DNA from: Lycorma delicatula | Taxonomy: Eukaryota; Arthropoda; Insecta; Hemiptera; Fulgoridae | Assembly (NCBI RefSeq): GCF_047948215.1 | Contig: NC_134456.1 | Span: 84,894,515 to 84,958,514 of the forward strand | Length of the DNA: 64,000 nucleotides | Reading direction: 5' to 3' | Part shown: piece by piece, positions 1-11,633 of the stretch | Layout of the letters: each line of letters begins with the position of its first letter | How positions within the stretch are numbered: the first letter of the stretch is position 1 | Made by a program: the position numbers and the translations under genes | The notes under the pieces: model-generated | Told to the model about the DNA's origin: nothing | What the model saw: the letters and a program-made list of their open reading frames with translations, nothing else | Databases searched by the model: none

Positions 1-1849
1 TCACGAGTTCGTCTCTTACTAATATTTGTGTGCTACAGGCAAGTTCAGTTTTTCATTACTTATTACGTTAAACCGTTATGTTATCATTAAAATTTGTGGA
101 ACATTCAGTTCATCATACCTATGCCTTTCAAGTTTCAATTTCACTTAAGTACAGTCACGACAGGTTACTTACATAAGGTTGTCATTGTTCATCTGCAACC
201 ATTTCACGTGCTTTATTAATTTCAATTCTGTAGTTATGATAATTAACTCTACAATTAATTTCAATGCGATTCTATTGTAATTAACTCTTTATTTTTATGT
301 TTACTTATCACAATTTGATTATTGTTATTAACTCTTTTTGTACTAGAATCATTGTGGCCTTTTTTTCTACACTAAACTAGAATTACATGTATTAATTATT
401 TAACGTTAAGTTTGTTGATGTTCTTAATTCAGAAAAGGCCAGTGCCAATTAAGATTTATTGTAATTCATTTATCTAAGTTAATGACATCCGTTCATTGCT
501 ATTTGTCACATTATAGTATATGTCAGTAGTACAACTGTTTGCCAGTTACATTTTTCTATTGATATTATGTTTTTTCTAAATTTACAATTAAAATTAAGGT
601 GTTTCATGTTCTCTTGTTTTTCAGGCTTTGTCAAAAATGTATATTGTGAAAATCTGTATTTAAAAGTGTATATTCATGTATTTCTTTTTTCATTTAACAT
701 CATTGTTCATATGCTGATTTCAGTTGATATTCTAATGTATCATTAAATTATGTTATTTTCATAATTTCTTTTTAGTTTTTAAGGTTATGATTTAACATAA
801 GTTCAGTTGTTCTTCTTTCTCATTAAAGTCCAATTTCTATTGGCAAATACGAGCTGTGTTTTTTTTTTTTAGTTAACTTTACCCAACAATCAAAGTTTTA
901 AAGAGTAAGACACCCCATTGGGAATATAACTGTAGAGATGGAGGTATCAGTTCTTTAATTACTAACTACAGCTGAAATAATCATCAAAACATGATATTTC
1001 ATAAGAATTAAAGCAGGTTGTAACACAAGTTAAGAACATATTTTGTTGTTAACACTGGGAAAATCTGACATATTTAATAGAAAAAGACTGTTTTCCCATG
1101 TAATTCCAGCATAGATAATCTATAAAGATATCATTTAACAAGATATTTATAGTAACCTCTATTATAAAATATACGTTATAAATTTATTCATAAACAATTA
1201 TCATTAATGATATTACAAATCATACTTCAAATATAGAAAAATTGTATAACCTGTATAATTAACATACTGCTTACTTCAGTTAAATAACTGTCATTACTTC
1301 CTGTGGAAATAAGAAATCAATTAAATAATAAGCCAAAATGAAAGGTCAAGTTTACTCTAAAACAGCAGTTAACTCATCAAATAAATTGACCTTGAGCTGA
1401 ATGATTATGTAGAAAACATATTTCATAGATTAAAATTTTATGATAATAAAAACAATAATAATGATAAATTCATTATACGAACAGAAATTAATACAAGGGG
1501 CATATATCGGAATATAGATTCATTTGTAAATGTGTACTTTAAATAAGTAACAAATGCGTAAAAATGTAATATATATTACAATATTGCATAAAAATTTATT
1601 TTATTATGTTTACTAGAGTACATATACCATAAAATCTAACAAGGGGAAAACACAAACAAATAATTTATAACTGTTCCCAACTGACAATTTCTAATTTAAA
1701 CAAAATTTGAACAATTGGATATGATCAGAGTATGAACATTTGATAATCAAATTGAATGAATTAATAATGCCTTTTCAAAGTATAGTCTGCATTATATATA
1801 TGTATACATATATATATATATATATATATAAAACTGAATACATAATTAC
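1..1849. other. Pgd intron 3 (left part), no exon recognised
   Basis: AT-rich sequence downstream of Pgd exon 3. I looked for the next expected exon, which would encode the Lys/His/Asn active-site region, and did not find it. A TA-rich tract lies at about 1795-1830, close to the exon 3 donor. Confidence 0.6.
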
Positions 1850-2094
1850 CTGGAAGATCGGTTTAATTGCTGGCCAAGCAGCTGGATTTCCACCCGGCAT
1901 AAGAGAAGGTCCATAACGTGCACCATCTTCACCACCAGATACACCAGAACCAACAAATAATATTCCTTTTTCAGCACATTCTTTAACTCTCCTTGTTGTA
2001 TCTACATATTCTGAATTACCACCATCAATGATAATATCACCCTTCTCCAATAAAGGCACCAATTTAATAATAAAATCATCAACTGCAGAACCAG
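1850..2094 (-). CDS. Pgd: 6-phosphogluconate dehydrogenase, exon 3 (substrate-binding signature)
   Basis: This exon encodes the second half of Ala78 and residues 79-159. The acceptor reads ..TTGTAG and the donor ..CCAG|GTAATT; it is 245 nt and ends in phase 0. It contains [12 protein letters not shown] and the family signature [21 protein letters not shown], which is part of the substrate pocket, and ends at PAIKPIFQ. The catalytic Lys/His/Asn region and the C-terminal helical domain should follow in later exons. None was recognised between 1 and 1849, so the gene continues off the left edge. A (TA)n tract sits just inside the following intron. The reading frame is intact. Confidence 0.95.
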
Positions 2095-2569
2095 CTACAA
2101 TTAAAAATAATTAAATTTTAAAAAAAGAAACATAAAAAACATTTTAATGAACATTAATAAATGTTTTTATAAAACAGATTCTTCTATGTTTAGCCTAAAT
2201 TGATTATAACTTGGGCAGATAAACTTCATGATCTAATAAAGAGATTATGTTACAATAACAATCAAGTCATGAAAACCACAATCTTCATTTCAATTAACTG
2301 AGAATAAGTTGTAACTATGATATTTTTCAAAATTGACTTCCAACTGGCTATTAAAAATAAACGAGTTGCCATTATAAGACTAATTCACATAGTCTCCAGC
2401 AATCTATAATCTTACAGCAAACCAGATACTATCCATTCTATTTAATACTAGTGAAACAGCAATCAATTAAATATGAAACCCATAATAGTTTCAATGTTTT
2501 CTTAAGTGCACATATGACTTTATTACATGTAATTAAGTACTTAAATATCTATACATATATAAATTTTAT

Positions 2570-2830
2570 AAATATATGAGAAAGTTTGTCTTTTGTTTGT
2601 TTGTTTGCAATAGCATCATCAAGCGAGAACTAATTGACAGATTGCTTTCAAATTTTCAAGATATATTTGTGTTATCCCGTGGAAGGTTTTAAGTCATAGA
2701 TTGAGGCCCTATCGATCGATTATCCCTTGGAGATGAAGTTATGAATTTCAAGGTACTGATAGCAGAAAAAAAATTAATCCTTTACTCCATTACATTTCTG
2801 CACCATGGCAACAGAAATATAAAAAAGTAA
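2570..2830. repeat. Interspersed repeat of unknown class
   Basis: This less AT-rich stretch begins at a TTTGTTTGTTTG tract and has blocks such as CAAGCGAGAACTAATTGACAG and CCCTATCGATCGATTATCCC, different from the surrounding intron. It resembles the tail of an insect dispersed repeat. No coding potential was seen and the family was not identified. Confidence 0.35.
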
Positions 2831-3109
2831 AGTGGCTAATTCATTTTTCTTTAATGAATATCTGTAAAATATTTAATATTCAGAATACTATAATTACTAT
2901 TATTCTGTCTTTTGTAATTTAGATTTTTGTTTTTAAGTATTTGTAAAGTTTGTATACTTCCTTCTTTATTGTTTCTTCCTCTCTTTTCTTTTTATGCACA
3001 TAAAAAGAAGCTCCCTGGCTAGATAGTTGGGGCAAGCAAAGCGAGCCCTGATTAGCTAGTATATGTACTATGTACATGTTAACTATTAGACATTTCAACT
3101 TACACACAC

Positions 3110-3275
3110 GCGCATGCGAGGGCTGTTTTTCCAACATCCAATTGTGTATCTAAATAAACAAGATATGCAGGAGCCAGGTCTGCCCCATATCGTGCAATTG
3201 CACCACCCCCCACCACAATCTCTGCCATTGCCAGCTCCATTGCATAAGTCGTAGCCAAGTTGTGGGCAAGGCAAA
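3110..3275 (-). other. Coding-like segment of unknown origin
   Basis: A minus-strand frame of about 55 codons without stops. It is much more GC-rich than its surroundings and full of Ala, Gly, Leu and Val, for example AMELAMAEIVVGGGAIARYG and ending in QLDVGKTALACACV before a stop. It abuts the truncated 5' end of a mariner. I recognise no family. It could be a fragment of a processed transcript, a foreign insertion, or a chance frame in an old repeat. Confidence 0.3.
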
Positions 3276-4300
3276 GGTGAAAACTTTATGAGTAATGGTA
3301 GTGTAGGAAAGTGTAGGAAATTTAAAGAAGGGCAAATGGATGTCCATGACAAAGATGGGCCAGAACAAAAGTCTGTCACTACTGTAGGCCTGGTTGAGAG
3401 TGCTGATGATTTTGTCTGTGACAAACAGAGATTTACATTACAATAAGTGAACTTTCTGCAGAAATCCCAGAAATTTCAAGTTCTTCTCTGTACACAATGG
3501 TGACTAAAGATCTAGGATACTGGAAGCTGTGTGCACATTGGCTCCCAAAAATGCTGATTGACAATCACAAAATGTAGCGAATGGTGTCAGCCTTAACGTT
3601 TCTCACGCATTACAATAATGAGGGGAAAGAGTTTTTAAAGTATATCATTACTGGTGATGAGACTTGGATTCCGTATGACAATCCAGAAACCAAAGAACTG
3701 TCTACACAGTGAATGCATACTTTTTCTCCAAACAAGCCGAAAAAGTTCAAACAGATAATGAGTAACAGGAAAACAATGGCTACAGTTTTTGATATCATAA
3801 AGGTGTCTTCTTGGTGGACTTTAATGGAACAAAGGACAACAATAACAAAGGAAGTTTATTGTTATCTTTATGTCGCTTCCACAGAGTGAACCAGAACAAA
3901 TGAAGAGGCTTGCTCTCGTCCAGAGTGGTCATGACAATGCATGACCGCACTGTACTAACATGACACATGACTTTCTCAAACAATTCAACTTGGAAGTTTT
4001 TGACCATCCACTTTATACCCCAGACCTAGCAGCTAGCGACTTTGACCTCTTTCAAGAATTGAAGGCATGGTTAGGCAGACAACACTTTGCCACCAACAAA
4101 GAACATCAGGAAGCTGTCAAGACCTTACCTCACTGGCAGCAAACTTCTTTGAAAAGGGCATCAGAAAGCTGGTGTCACAATATGACAAATCCCTCAATCG
4201 TTTTGGTGATTATGTAGAAAAATAAGGTAGAAACTACTCAACTTTTGGTAATACAATCATTTTGTTATGTCAATTTTTTTACAGCCCATTGGAGGTTGGA
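3265..4300 (+). mobile_element. Dead mariner-family transposon (DD34D) in Pgd intron 2
   Basis: A decayed transposase can be read in pieces along the plus strand: an N-terminal block with KFKEGQMDVHD, then KLCAHWLPKMLIDN, ITGDETWIPYDNPETKE, a second-Asp block HDN, LYTPDLAASDFDLF, and the C terminus LNRFGDYVEK followed by a stop near 4220. The last two catalytic Asp residues are 34 residues apart, as in mariners. Several stops and frameshifts (for example in the second-Asp block) show it is inactive. The 5' end seems lost near 3265, where unrelated sequence begins. Clear terminal inverted repeats were not found. Confidence 0.85.
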
Positions 4301-4320
4301 AAAACACAATCATATACAAG

Positions 4321-5252
4321 GCATATTCATAAAGTAAGAGCCATCGGCTTATATTTAAATATTAGCAGGTCTGAACACAGTCCATTTATACAAGTTGCAT
4401 TTAGGTCCATCTATCAGCTATTTGCATAGCCACTGCAGTTGTTTTGAAACAGTAGTCGTTTGCCTGCCAGTGAATGCAGATCGAAGTGCTGCAACAATCA
4501 TTTCTCCCGCCAATTAAGAAGTGCCCACTGTGATTCAGTTTTTGTGCACAAAAGGATCTTCAGCTGCTGAAATTCACTGGGAGTTGTGCCTAGTGTATGG
4601 ATCTGCAGTAATGAGTGAAGGAAACGTTAAACAATGGTGTTGAGACTTTAAAAATGGCTGTACAAATGTGCATGATGAAGAGCAGAGTGGCAAGACCAGT
4701 ATTCTGACAAAATTGTTGAAGTGAACTGAAAACTGCGATATGATCGACGATTGACAATTAGTGTTCTGGCTGATGAATTTCGCATGTTGGATGCACCTCT
4801 ATCTACACGATTGTCACAGAAAAGCTCGGGTATCACAAATTAGGTGGATACTGAAAATGCTCACCAACGAACACAAAAAGTAAAGAATGTGCAGTAGACG
4901 AGCGTTTTTGGATCACTATCGACAAGATAGAGAGGTTTATTTTCACACACTGTTATGGGCGATGAGACGTGGATATCCTACACCAACGCAGAATCGAAAC
5001 AACAGTCAATGCAGTGGCACCATTCAAGTTCTACAAAACTGAAACGGTTTAAGCAACCTCTGTACTCGGGTCAAAAAATGTTGGTTACCGTTTTGATTGA
5101 TTTCACAGAAAAAGGATCAACAATTACAGCTGACGTGTACTGCAAAACGCTCACCAAACTGAGACGTGCGATCCAAAATTGATGACACAGGAAACTGTTG
5201 TCCAGAGTAATTCTCCTTCATGACAACACATGTCCTCACACCACTGCCTAAA
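4321..5252 (+). mobile_element. 3'-truncated mariner-family transposon in Pgd intron 2
   Basis: This is a second mariner, directly after the first and in the same orientation, but from a different lineage. It opens with TATTCATAAAGTAAGAGCC, which resembles a mariner terminal repeat. The transposase remnant includes IQFLCTKGSSAAEIHWEL, NVHDEEQSGKT, MGDETWISYTNAESKQQS (first catalytic Asp), STITADVYCKTLTKLRRAIQ and a second-Asp block HDNTCPHTTA. It stops there, so the third Asp and 3' end are missing. Numerous stops and frameshifts are present. Confidence 0.8.
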
Positions 5253-5775
5253 GAAGGTAATTAGGGCCAAACAATATGCAACAACAGTATTCTCTTTAGA
5301 CAATTAAATCAATGAATGACCAATATGCAGATTTAATAGAAATGAGTTTAAAATTTATATTAAAGTGGTGAACATAGTAATTTTTTTTGTTGAGGTTATG
5401 ATAAAGAAATGTTTTAACAATATATTAAGTATTAGTAAAAAAAAAAAAAAAAATACATTTAACTGTAGTAAGTATTTTTATTCTTTTATAATAATAAAAC
5501 AAACAAAATGTGTTAAAAAGGTATAGAAAGAAAGAGAACGAAATACAAAAATAAAATCAAAAGAATTATTTATTCTAATAATACTGATTGTTATGAGATG
5601 TAAAAAAAACTTTATCATGTACGGTATCTTTACGTTATCATCATGATCTGATAACGACTGATAAAATAATTAATCCTCAGAAATATCATTAATAATTTCT
5701 TATACGCTTAATGCAAACAGATAAAATTATTATTAGTAATCTTAAGTAAACTGCATAAAATAACTATTAATATAC

Positions 5776-5996
5776 CTTTTACAAGCATCATAACTCTCCT
5801 TGGTTTCTTGAGAGTTTTAACCATTTCTTCCAACGATTTAGCACCGATAACTTTTGTACCTTTAGCTTCATTCTTAAGAAAAGAATCTACTTTTTCAACC
5901 GAACGATTAAATGCACAAACGACAAACCCATGGTCATTCATGTTTAAAATAAGGTTCTGGCCCATAACAGCCAGACCAATAAGTGCAATATCTGCC
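5776..5996 (-). CDS. Pgd: 6-phosphogluconate dehydrogenase, exon 2 (NADP-binding fold)
   Basis: This exon encodes residues 5-77 plus both split codons of the oxidative pentose-phosphate enzyme that decarboxylates 6-phosphogluconate to ribulose-5-phosphate and makes cytosolic NADPH. It runs from an acceptor after a T-rich tract (TTTTTTACAG) to a GTATA donor and is 221 nt long. It carries the N-terminal Rossmann fingerprint IALIGLAVMGQNLILNMND, then VVCAFNRSVEKVDSFL and a segment ending PRRVMMLVK, all close to animal Pgd. The phase fits exon 1 (AA|G, Lys) and exon 3 (G|CT, Ala). No frameshift or stop is present, so it appears functional. Confidence 0.95.
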
Positions 5997-8900
5997 CTGT
6001 AAAAAAGCAAGCAAAAGAGTTAACTTTAAATGTAAAAAATTACTACCAAGCTACATATAACAATTTAACAAATTATAAAATACGATTACATCAAATAATA
6101 ATATTTATTTATACAACACGTTGGACATCTGATACAAGGTATGAAAGAAATAATAACAAAATTAGTGGAAAACTAAAGATTAAAATAAAGAAGTCAAATT
6201 TAAGTTTTAGCACTCAAAGAATAATGTTAATTAAAAAATTAACATCTACCATGACTTAAATTTTCACTTATTTATTAAGCTGATATATCAATATAAAAAG
6301 GCATGATGTATTTTCAAAAATGAAAAAAATTTATTACTTATAAATTTATAAGAAGATATTTTCAAGGAATATAAAATTATGTAAATTGACAATAAAATGA
6401 ACAAAAACTTAAACTTAGTTCTTATAAGGGCAATAATTTAATTAGAAATTATATCAGTTATTCTGGTGACCAAAAAATTATGTCCTACAGAAATTGTAAA
6501 ATCAAATCTTGACTCTTGTACTTTTGTTGTCGCCAAAAATTCACAAGATTAATGCAGCTTTTTAGAACATACAATTTAATAAAATGAAATCAATTGACTG
6601 AAAAATCCCCAAGCTAGAAGTAGTGAGTGACCTTTCAGGTCATAAACCAACCAATAAGACCTAAAAGTTTAACTAACAAAAATTCAAAATAACAATTTAA
6701 ATGAGTACAATTATTAGGTAAAAGAAAACTTATGTAATTAGAATTATCTATACTCTAGATTATTATCCAAATATATGATGATTTTGACATGCAACAATGA
6801 AACCTTAATCACATTCAGCGAAGCTTTTATATATGCTGGTTCTCTTGAAGCTTAGATCTAACTGAATCCTTATTGAATTTGAATACCATACATTTTTAGG
6901 AGTTAATGGATTAACAATAAAAAAAAACCCTAATTTGATCAGAAATAAGATATCAAATACCCAACAAACTGTGTTTTCTGATAATTGTAAGGAAACTAAA
7001 ACTAGAAGATTAGCTAAAAAAAAATTAAAACAAAAGCTATTAGGGTACCTGGTAGTACATCCTGATAATGACTTTTAAAAAACCAAACACACCAGTAAAT
7101 AAGAGAAAAAACTAATACAGTAATTTAAAAAAATAATTATACATTTAAGAAGCTAAGGTTCCTTTTATAAATTTCACTAATTAATAAGAAAATTCTTGTT
7201 AACAAAATGTGTTATTGCATAAACATTATTCTCTAATTTTAATAATTATATAATTCTTATTTTAATTAAAACTAGCCCATCAGGCTCTGCCCCTGGACCC
7301 TCAATGCGTTCGTATCCTCATATTTGTGACAATATTAAGTTATAGAACAATTTTAAGAAAAGAAATATTAGTGTGTAGGGGATATTTTTCTGAACACTTT
7401 GGTGATTTTATACTTAAAATAGGCTAAGAAGCGAGTATATATGGAAATTTAATAGTTTTTAATAGAAATATAATGTTTAACGCTAGCAATATTGATAATA
7501 GGATGTTGGCTTAGGGACGCCGTCTTGTTCGTTTAGTCTTAAGCGTGTTCGTTTGAGGTCGTGTTTAGTTTCCAGTCCAGCAGCTGTTATTGGCGCAGAG
7601 CGGACAACGTGATTGGTGCAGGGCGGACCGTGAGATGCACCGGGTGGCTGCGCAAAAATGAATCTCTCCGTTAAATAAAAAAATATTTTTTTTACTGCTA
7701 TATATTAACGAAATCCCTTTCTTTTATTATGAAATAAAATAAATTAAATTAATAAATAATAATTATAATAAATAAATAAAAAATACAAATAAAAGCAAAT
7801 CTACGCATAGAAATGAAATTAAATAATCTGAAATGAATTGACATCGGCCTGTTTCTAGCGGGAGAGAGTCGTGGCGGGAGATTTATGCAGCCGACCAGCT
7901 GCATACATTGGTTTGCTCTGCGCCAATAGCAGCTAAAATAAAAATCTACTGTATACACCACATGACTTCCTTGTACGCCTATTAAATTACAAATAGATAT
8001 TTTTTTTTTAAATTAAAAGTACATAAAATTTTATTTCGCTAATAACTTCTGATTTTTTTCATATTTTTTTCTTTTTATTGTTATTACTGAATTATTATTT
8101 ACAAAAAGTTTTTAATAAATATTTAAATTTATTATTAATAAATCAATATATTTAAATTAAAAAAAAAACTACAAAAAGGAGATGAAATCTGATTCGAACC
8201 GATGTGCCTTCCCCTTGTAAGACCAAATATTTCATTAATTAAAATTTTATTTGGCTATAACTCTGGAACCAATGAAAATAAATACCAATTATGATATACC
8301 GTTGAAAAGCTCTCAATGAAGGCTGATTACTGCAGTTAAGAAAAAGTCCAAAATCCAAAAAAATTGGATTTTGGGTTTTTTTGGACACTTTTGGTCCAGT
8401 CGATTGAAATCAAAATAGGAAGTACACAACTAGATGTTACAACAGTGCTAAATCCAAAATTTCAACATCCTATGGCTAATCGTTTTTGAGTAATCCGAGA
8501 TACATACGTACAAACTATTCACACCGAAACTAGTCAAAATGGATATTTCCGTTGAAATCTGAAAACCGAAATTTTTCGCGATTACAGAACTTCCTTTATT
8601 TCATACACAGAAGTAAAAATGAGGACGTAAAACAAGCAAACAAACAAACACACGCACCATAATTTTTTATAGAGAGTGAAATTTAACAATAACTTTAGCT
8701 ATTTAAAAATTATTCAATAAATTTAAAAAATACTTTTACAAACAAAATTTTTCTATTTTTTAAAATGTCTAAAAAATATGTTTTTAAAGCCACTTAGAAA
8801 CCCATTTCAATAAACAGACTGAACATTTCGCTGATATAGATAATAAACTGGTTTTATTTACATAGGTTAAGAATAGATGATACTAGTTCACCTCTAAATA

Positions 8901-11600
8901 CCCTTATGAAAAAAGTTACTTCAGTATTCTGAAAACTGCAGCACTAGTTACATAATAAATTTGACATATAGTTAAATGACAATAATGCAAATAAATGATG
9001 AAATATTATAAAATACAAAAAACTTATTTAAAAAAAAAGTAAACAATTTATATTTTAACATATACTTGTAAAATAAAATAAGTATTATCAGAATTAAAAC
9101 TAGAATAGCTTCTTTTATAAATTAATTCTTTTCTTATTGTATGTGGAAGGAATTTTAAAAACTTACCATATAGTCAAAAACAACTCATAAATAAAGTTAG
9201 CTGATAGTTATGAGGCAAGTATGGTTTACATGAAAAAATGGCATCAGAATTTGGGTGGAAAAATGAATAAAAAGAAAAATGTAAGTAATAATAAAAACGT
9301 AATGTAAAAAATAATAATAAATAATGTAAGTAAGGATAAAAACACAGAAAATTCTAAAATGTAAGCAAAGATAATTATGACAGGTGCTGATCAGTCATTG
9401 AAGTAACAAAAAACAATTTTGAAATAACTTATTAAAAACATTGTATCATATAATTTGGTTGAGTTTGCTTTTCAAACATTTATAAATAATTTTCACTGCT
9501 AACCTTCATCGATAAAAACACGGCACACAAAAGTTATGCTGAAAACATCAAAGAGAAACAGTAATTTTGGATAAAATGATTTTTTCCAATTACGACAAAG
9601 TTAACTTTTCAAAAATGTTAACACCTAAGGAAGTCTACAAAAGAATGCAATTTTTATTTTGTGATAAGGAAAATTATTTGTTACTCACAATTAAGCTAAC
9701 AATTTTTAAAATGATATAATTAGTCACGTTTTGTTTTAAAAATAAAAATAATTGGGCAGATAATATTAATCACCATACAAACATACATGCACACATACAC
9801 ACTCACAATAAGTGATCATTGATAATTATTTAAATTTTATAAAAGGAGTTTGCAGTCTAGTGTCAGAACATGTGCACAGGCATGTGTATGTATGTATGTC
9901 AATGGTGAGGGGAGACATTGGTTTTCTGAGTATACAGACAAAGAAAAAAAAGAATAAATTATATGTAAAATATACTTTATTCTAACAGTAATAAAAATAC
10001 CTTTTATGTTTTTTATTATGATTATTAAGGTTATTGATCACGACATATGCAGGATTTCAGCATGTGAATCCAAAAATAAATTTGGTGCAGCTGAACATAC
10101 TAATACTGTCATTTCTTTTATAAGAAACTTTATTTTGGAAGGTTCTATGTTTAAATATTGGTTAGGTATTGTAGAAAATGTTATTTTTTACTCAGTACAA
10201 CAAATTCATCTTACTCTCATCTTAAAAAAATAAAAAACAAACTGGTAATCAGAGATAATCCTGCAATTGCTAAAATAAAAAATTAACAATTACTGTAATA
10301 ATGATAGTACAACCAGCATCGATTAAAAATGCAGTTTCAATATTTAAAAATAGAAAATTTAGAAAACTAAAATTTTCTCACAAACAATAATTCATCTGAT
10401 ATAGCTTGTATTGTTAACTTACTGAAAAACTCAATAAACAATGTGCCCTAGGAGATGTGCTCTAGGAAACTTGTCAGGGTAATAAGATTTGCTTTTTTAA
10501 ACTTTAGAACCGCATAAAAAACAAGGTAATTAAATTAATAAGAGATGACTACTTTCTTATTTACCCTCAAAATAATTAATTCACCTCAAACCCAGAAACA
10601 TCAGAAGAATAAAATAACTTGCAATAAAGTAACAAAGATTTAGTACAAAAAATTACTTTTCCTCAAATATCTACATTTTTAGTATGAAAAATATTTAGAT
10701 TCAATTAAGAACATCTTTGAGTTTCGTAACTTGTATAACTTAAATTAATTAATTAATGCACAACTCAAACAAAATGATGTAAAATACACTAATCATAACT
10801 TTCAAGCTATATTATACTATTATTTTTAATTAATACTGAATAACAGAGTCAGTAACTTTTTATAATTGGATGAGAAATTAATTTTTGGGTGTGAAAAAGT
10901 CAAAATCTAAACAATATTCAATCACAGGACTTTTTACATGAAAGCCAGAAATATTAACATTCCACAGAGGTGGCCGTAGTGGCAGTTATAACTAACAAAT
11001 AAATACTTTTAAAAAAAATGAATAACAAAGAAAATAACCAATAAATACAGTTTCAATATCATTCAATAATGTATTTAAATAAATTATTAAATAAAATATA
11101 CAATGTCAGTAATCTAACAGATTCAGTTATTAGAGATAAAAATTAAATAATATCATGACCTCCCTCTCACTGATGAACTACTGACAAGGTCACCTTGAAT
11201 CTAATGTATGTTATACTCCGCTGACTTACATGTTTATAACACACATTAATCATTCAGTTCATATTAGATATTTATCGACTCTTTTAATCAATAATTCAAT
11301 AGGGGTTGAATTATTAGTTAATTCATAAAAGATTACACCAAAAACTTTCCAATAGAAAAGGTAATAACACCAATATATGAATACTATTATAAAATAATTA
11401 TAATAACACCAACGTAATTCTATGCATCTGAGGAGATCCAGAGAAGTAATATCAGTAGTTTTAATGAAATGTTTATTTTTAAGAAATATTACTCAAATTA
11501 CAATATACGTATAAATGACACATCTATTTCTATATCAGTAATTACACTTGATTATTTCCTTTGATTAAAGTTCAAGAATAATATGACTTCAGTTGACGAG
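5997..11600. other. Pgd intron 1, right-hand portion, mostly unassigned AT-rich DNA
   Basis: About 5.6 kb with no host exon. It holds the dispersed repeats listed separately at 7268-8660, short A/T runs and a (CA)-like stretch near 9780. A 75-codon plus-strand open frame at 10006-10233 shows no recognisable family and is probably chance. Confidence 0.5.
7268..8660. repeat. Dispersed repeat(s) with internal inverted pair
   Basis: The segment opens with AACTAGCCCATCAGGCTCTG and closes near a CAAACAAACAAACACACGC tract, the style of termini seen in other insect dispersed repeats of this window (50988, 52900). Internally, 7582-7601 and 7915-7934 are inverted copies of a 20-bp sequence with one mismatch. 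A perfect 10-bp inverted pair (CAAAATCCAA / TTGGATTTTG) lies near 8350-8376. No protein was recognised. It may be more than one repeat. Confidence 0.4.
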
Positions 11601-11633
11601 CTTACATCACAAAGGTTACCTGTGTAATCCTAG

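Noticed and set aside
1775..2062. 95-codon open frame starting MVPLLEKGD as a separate short gene
   Set aside because: It is Pgd exon 3 read on into the intron. The true boundaries are 1850-2094.
10006..10233. 75-codon open frame, considered as a LINE reverse transcriptase scrap
   Set aside because: A stretch after the start loosely recalls RT sequence, but no ordered motifs follow. Left unassigned.
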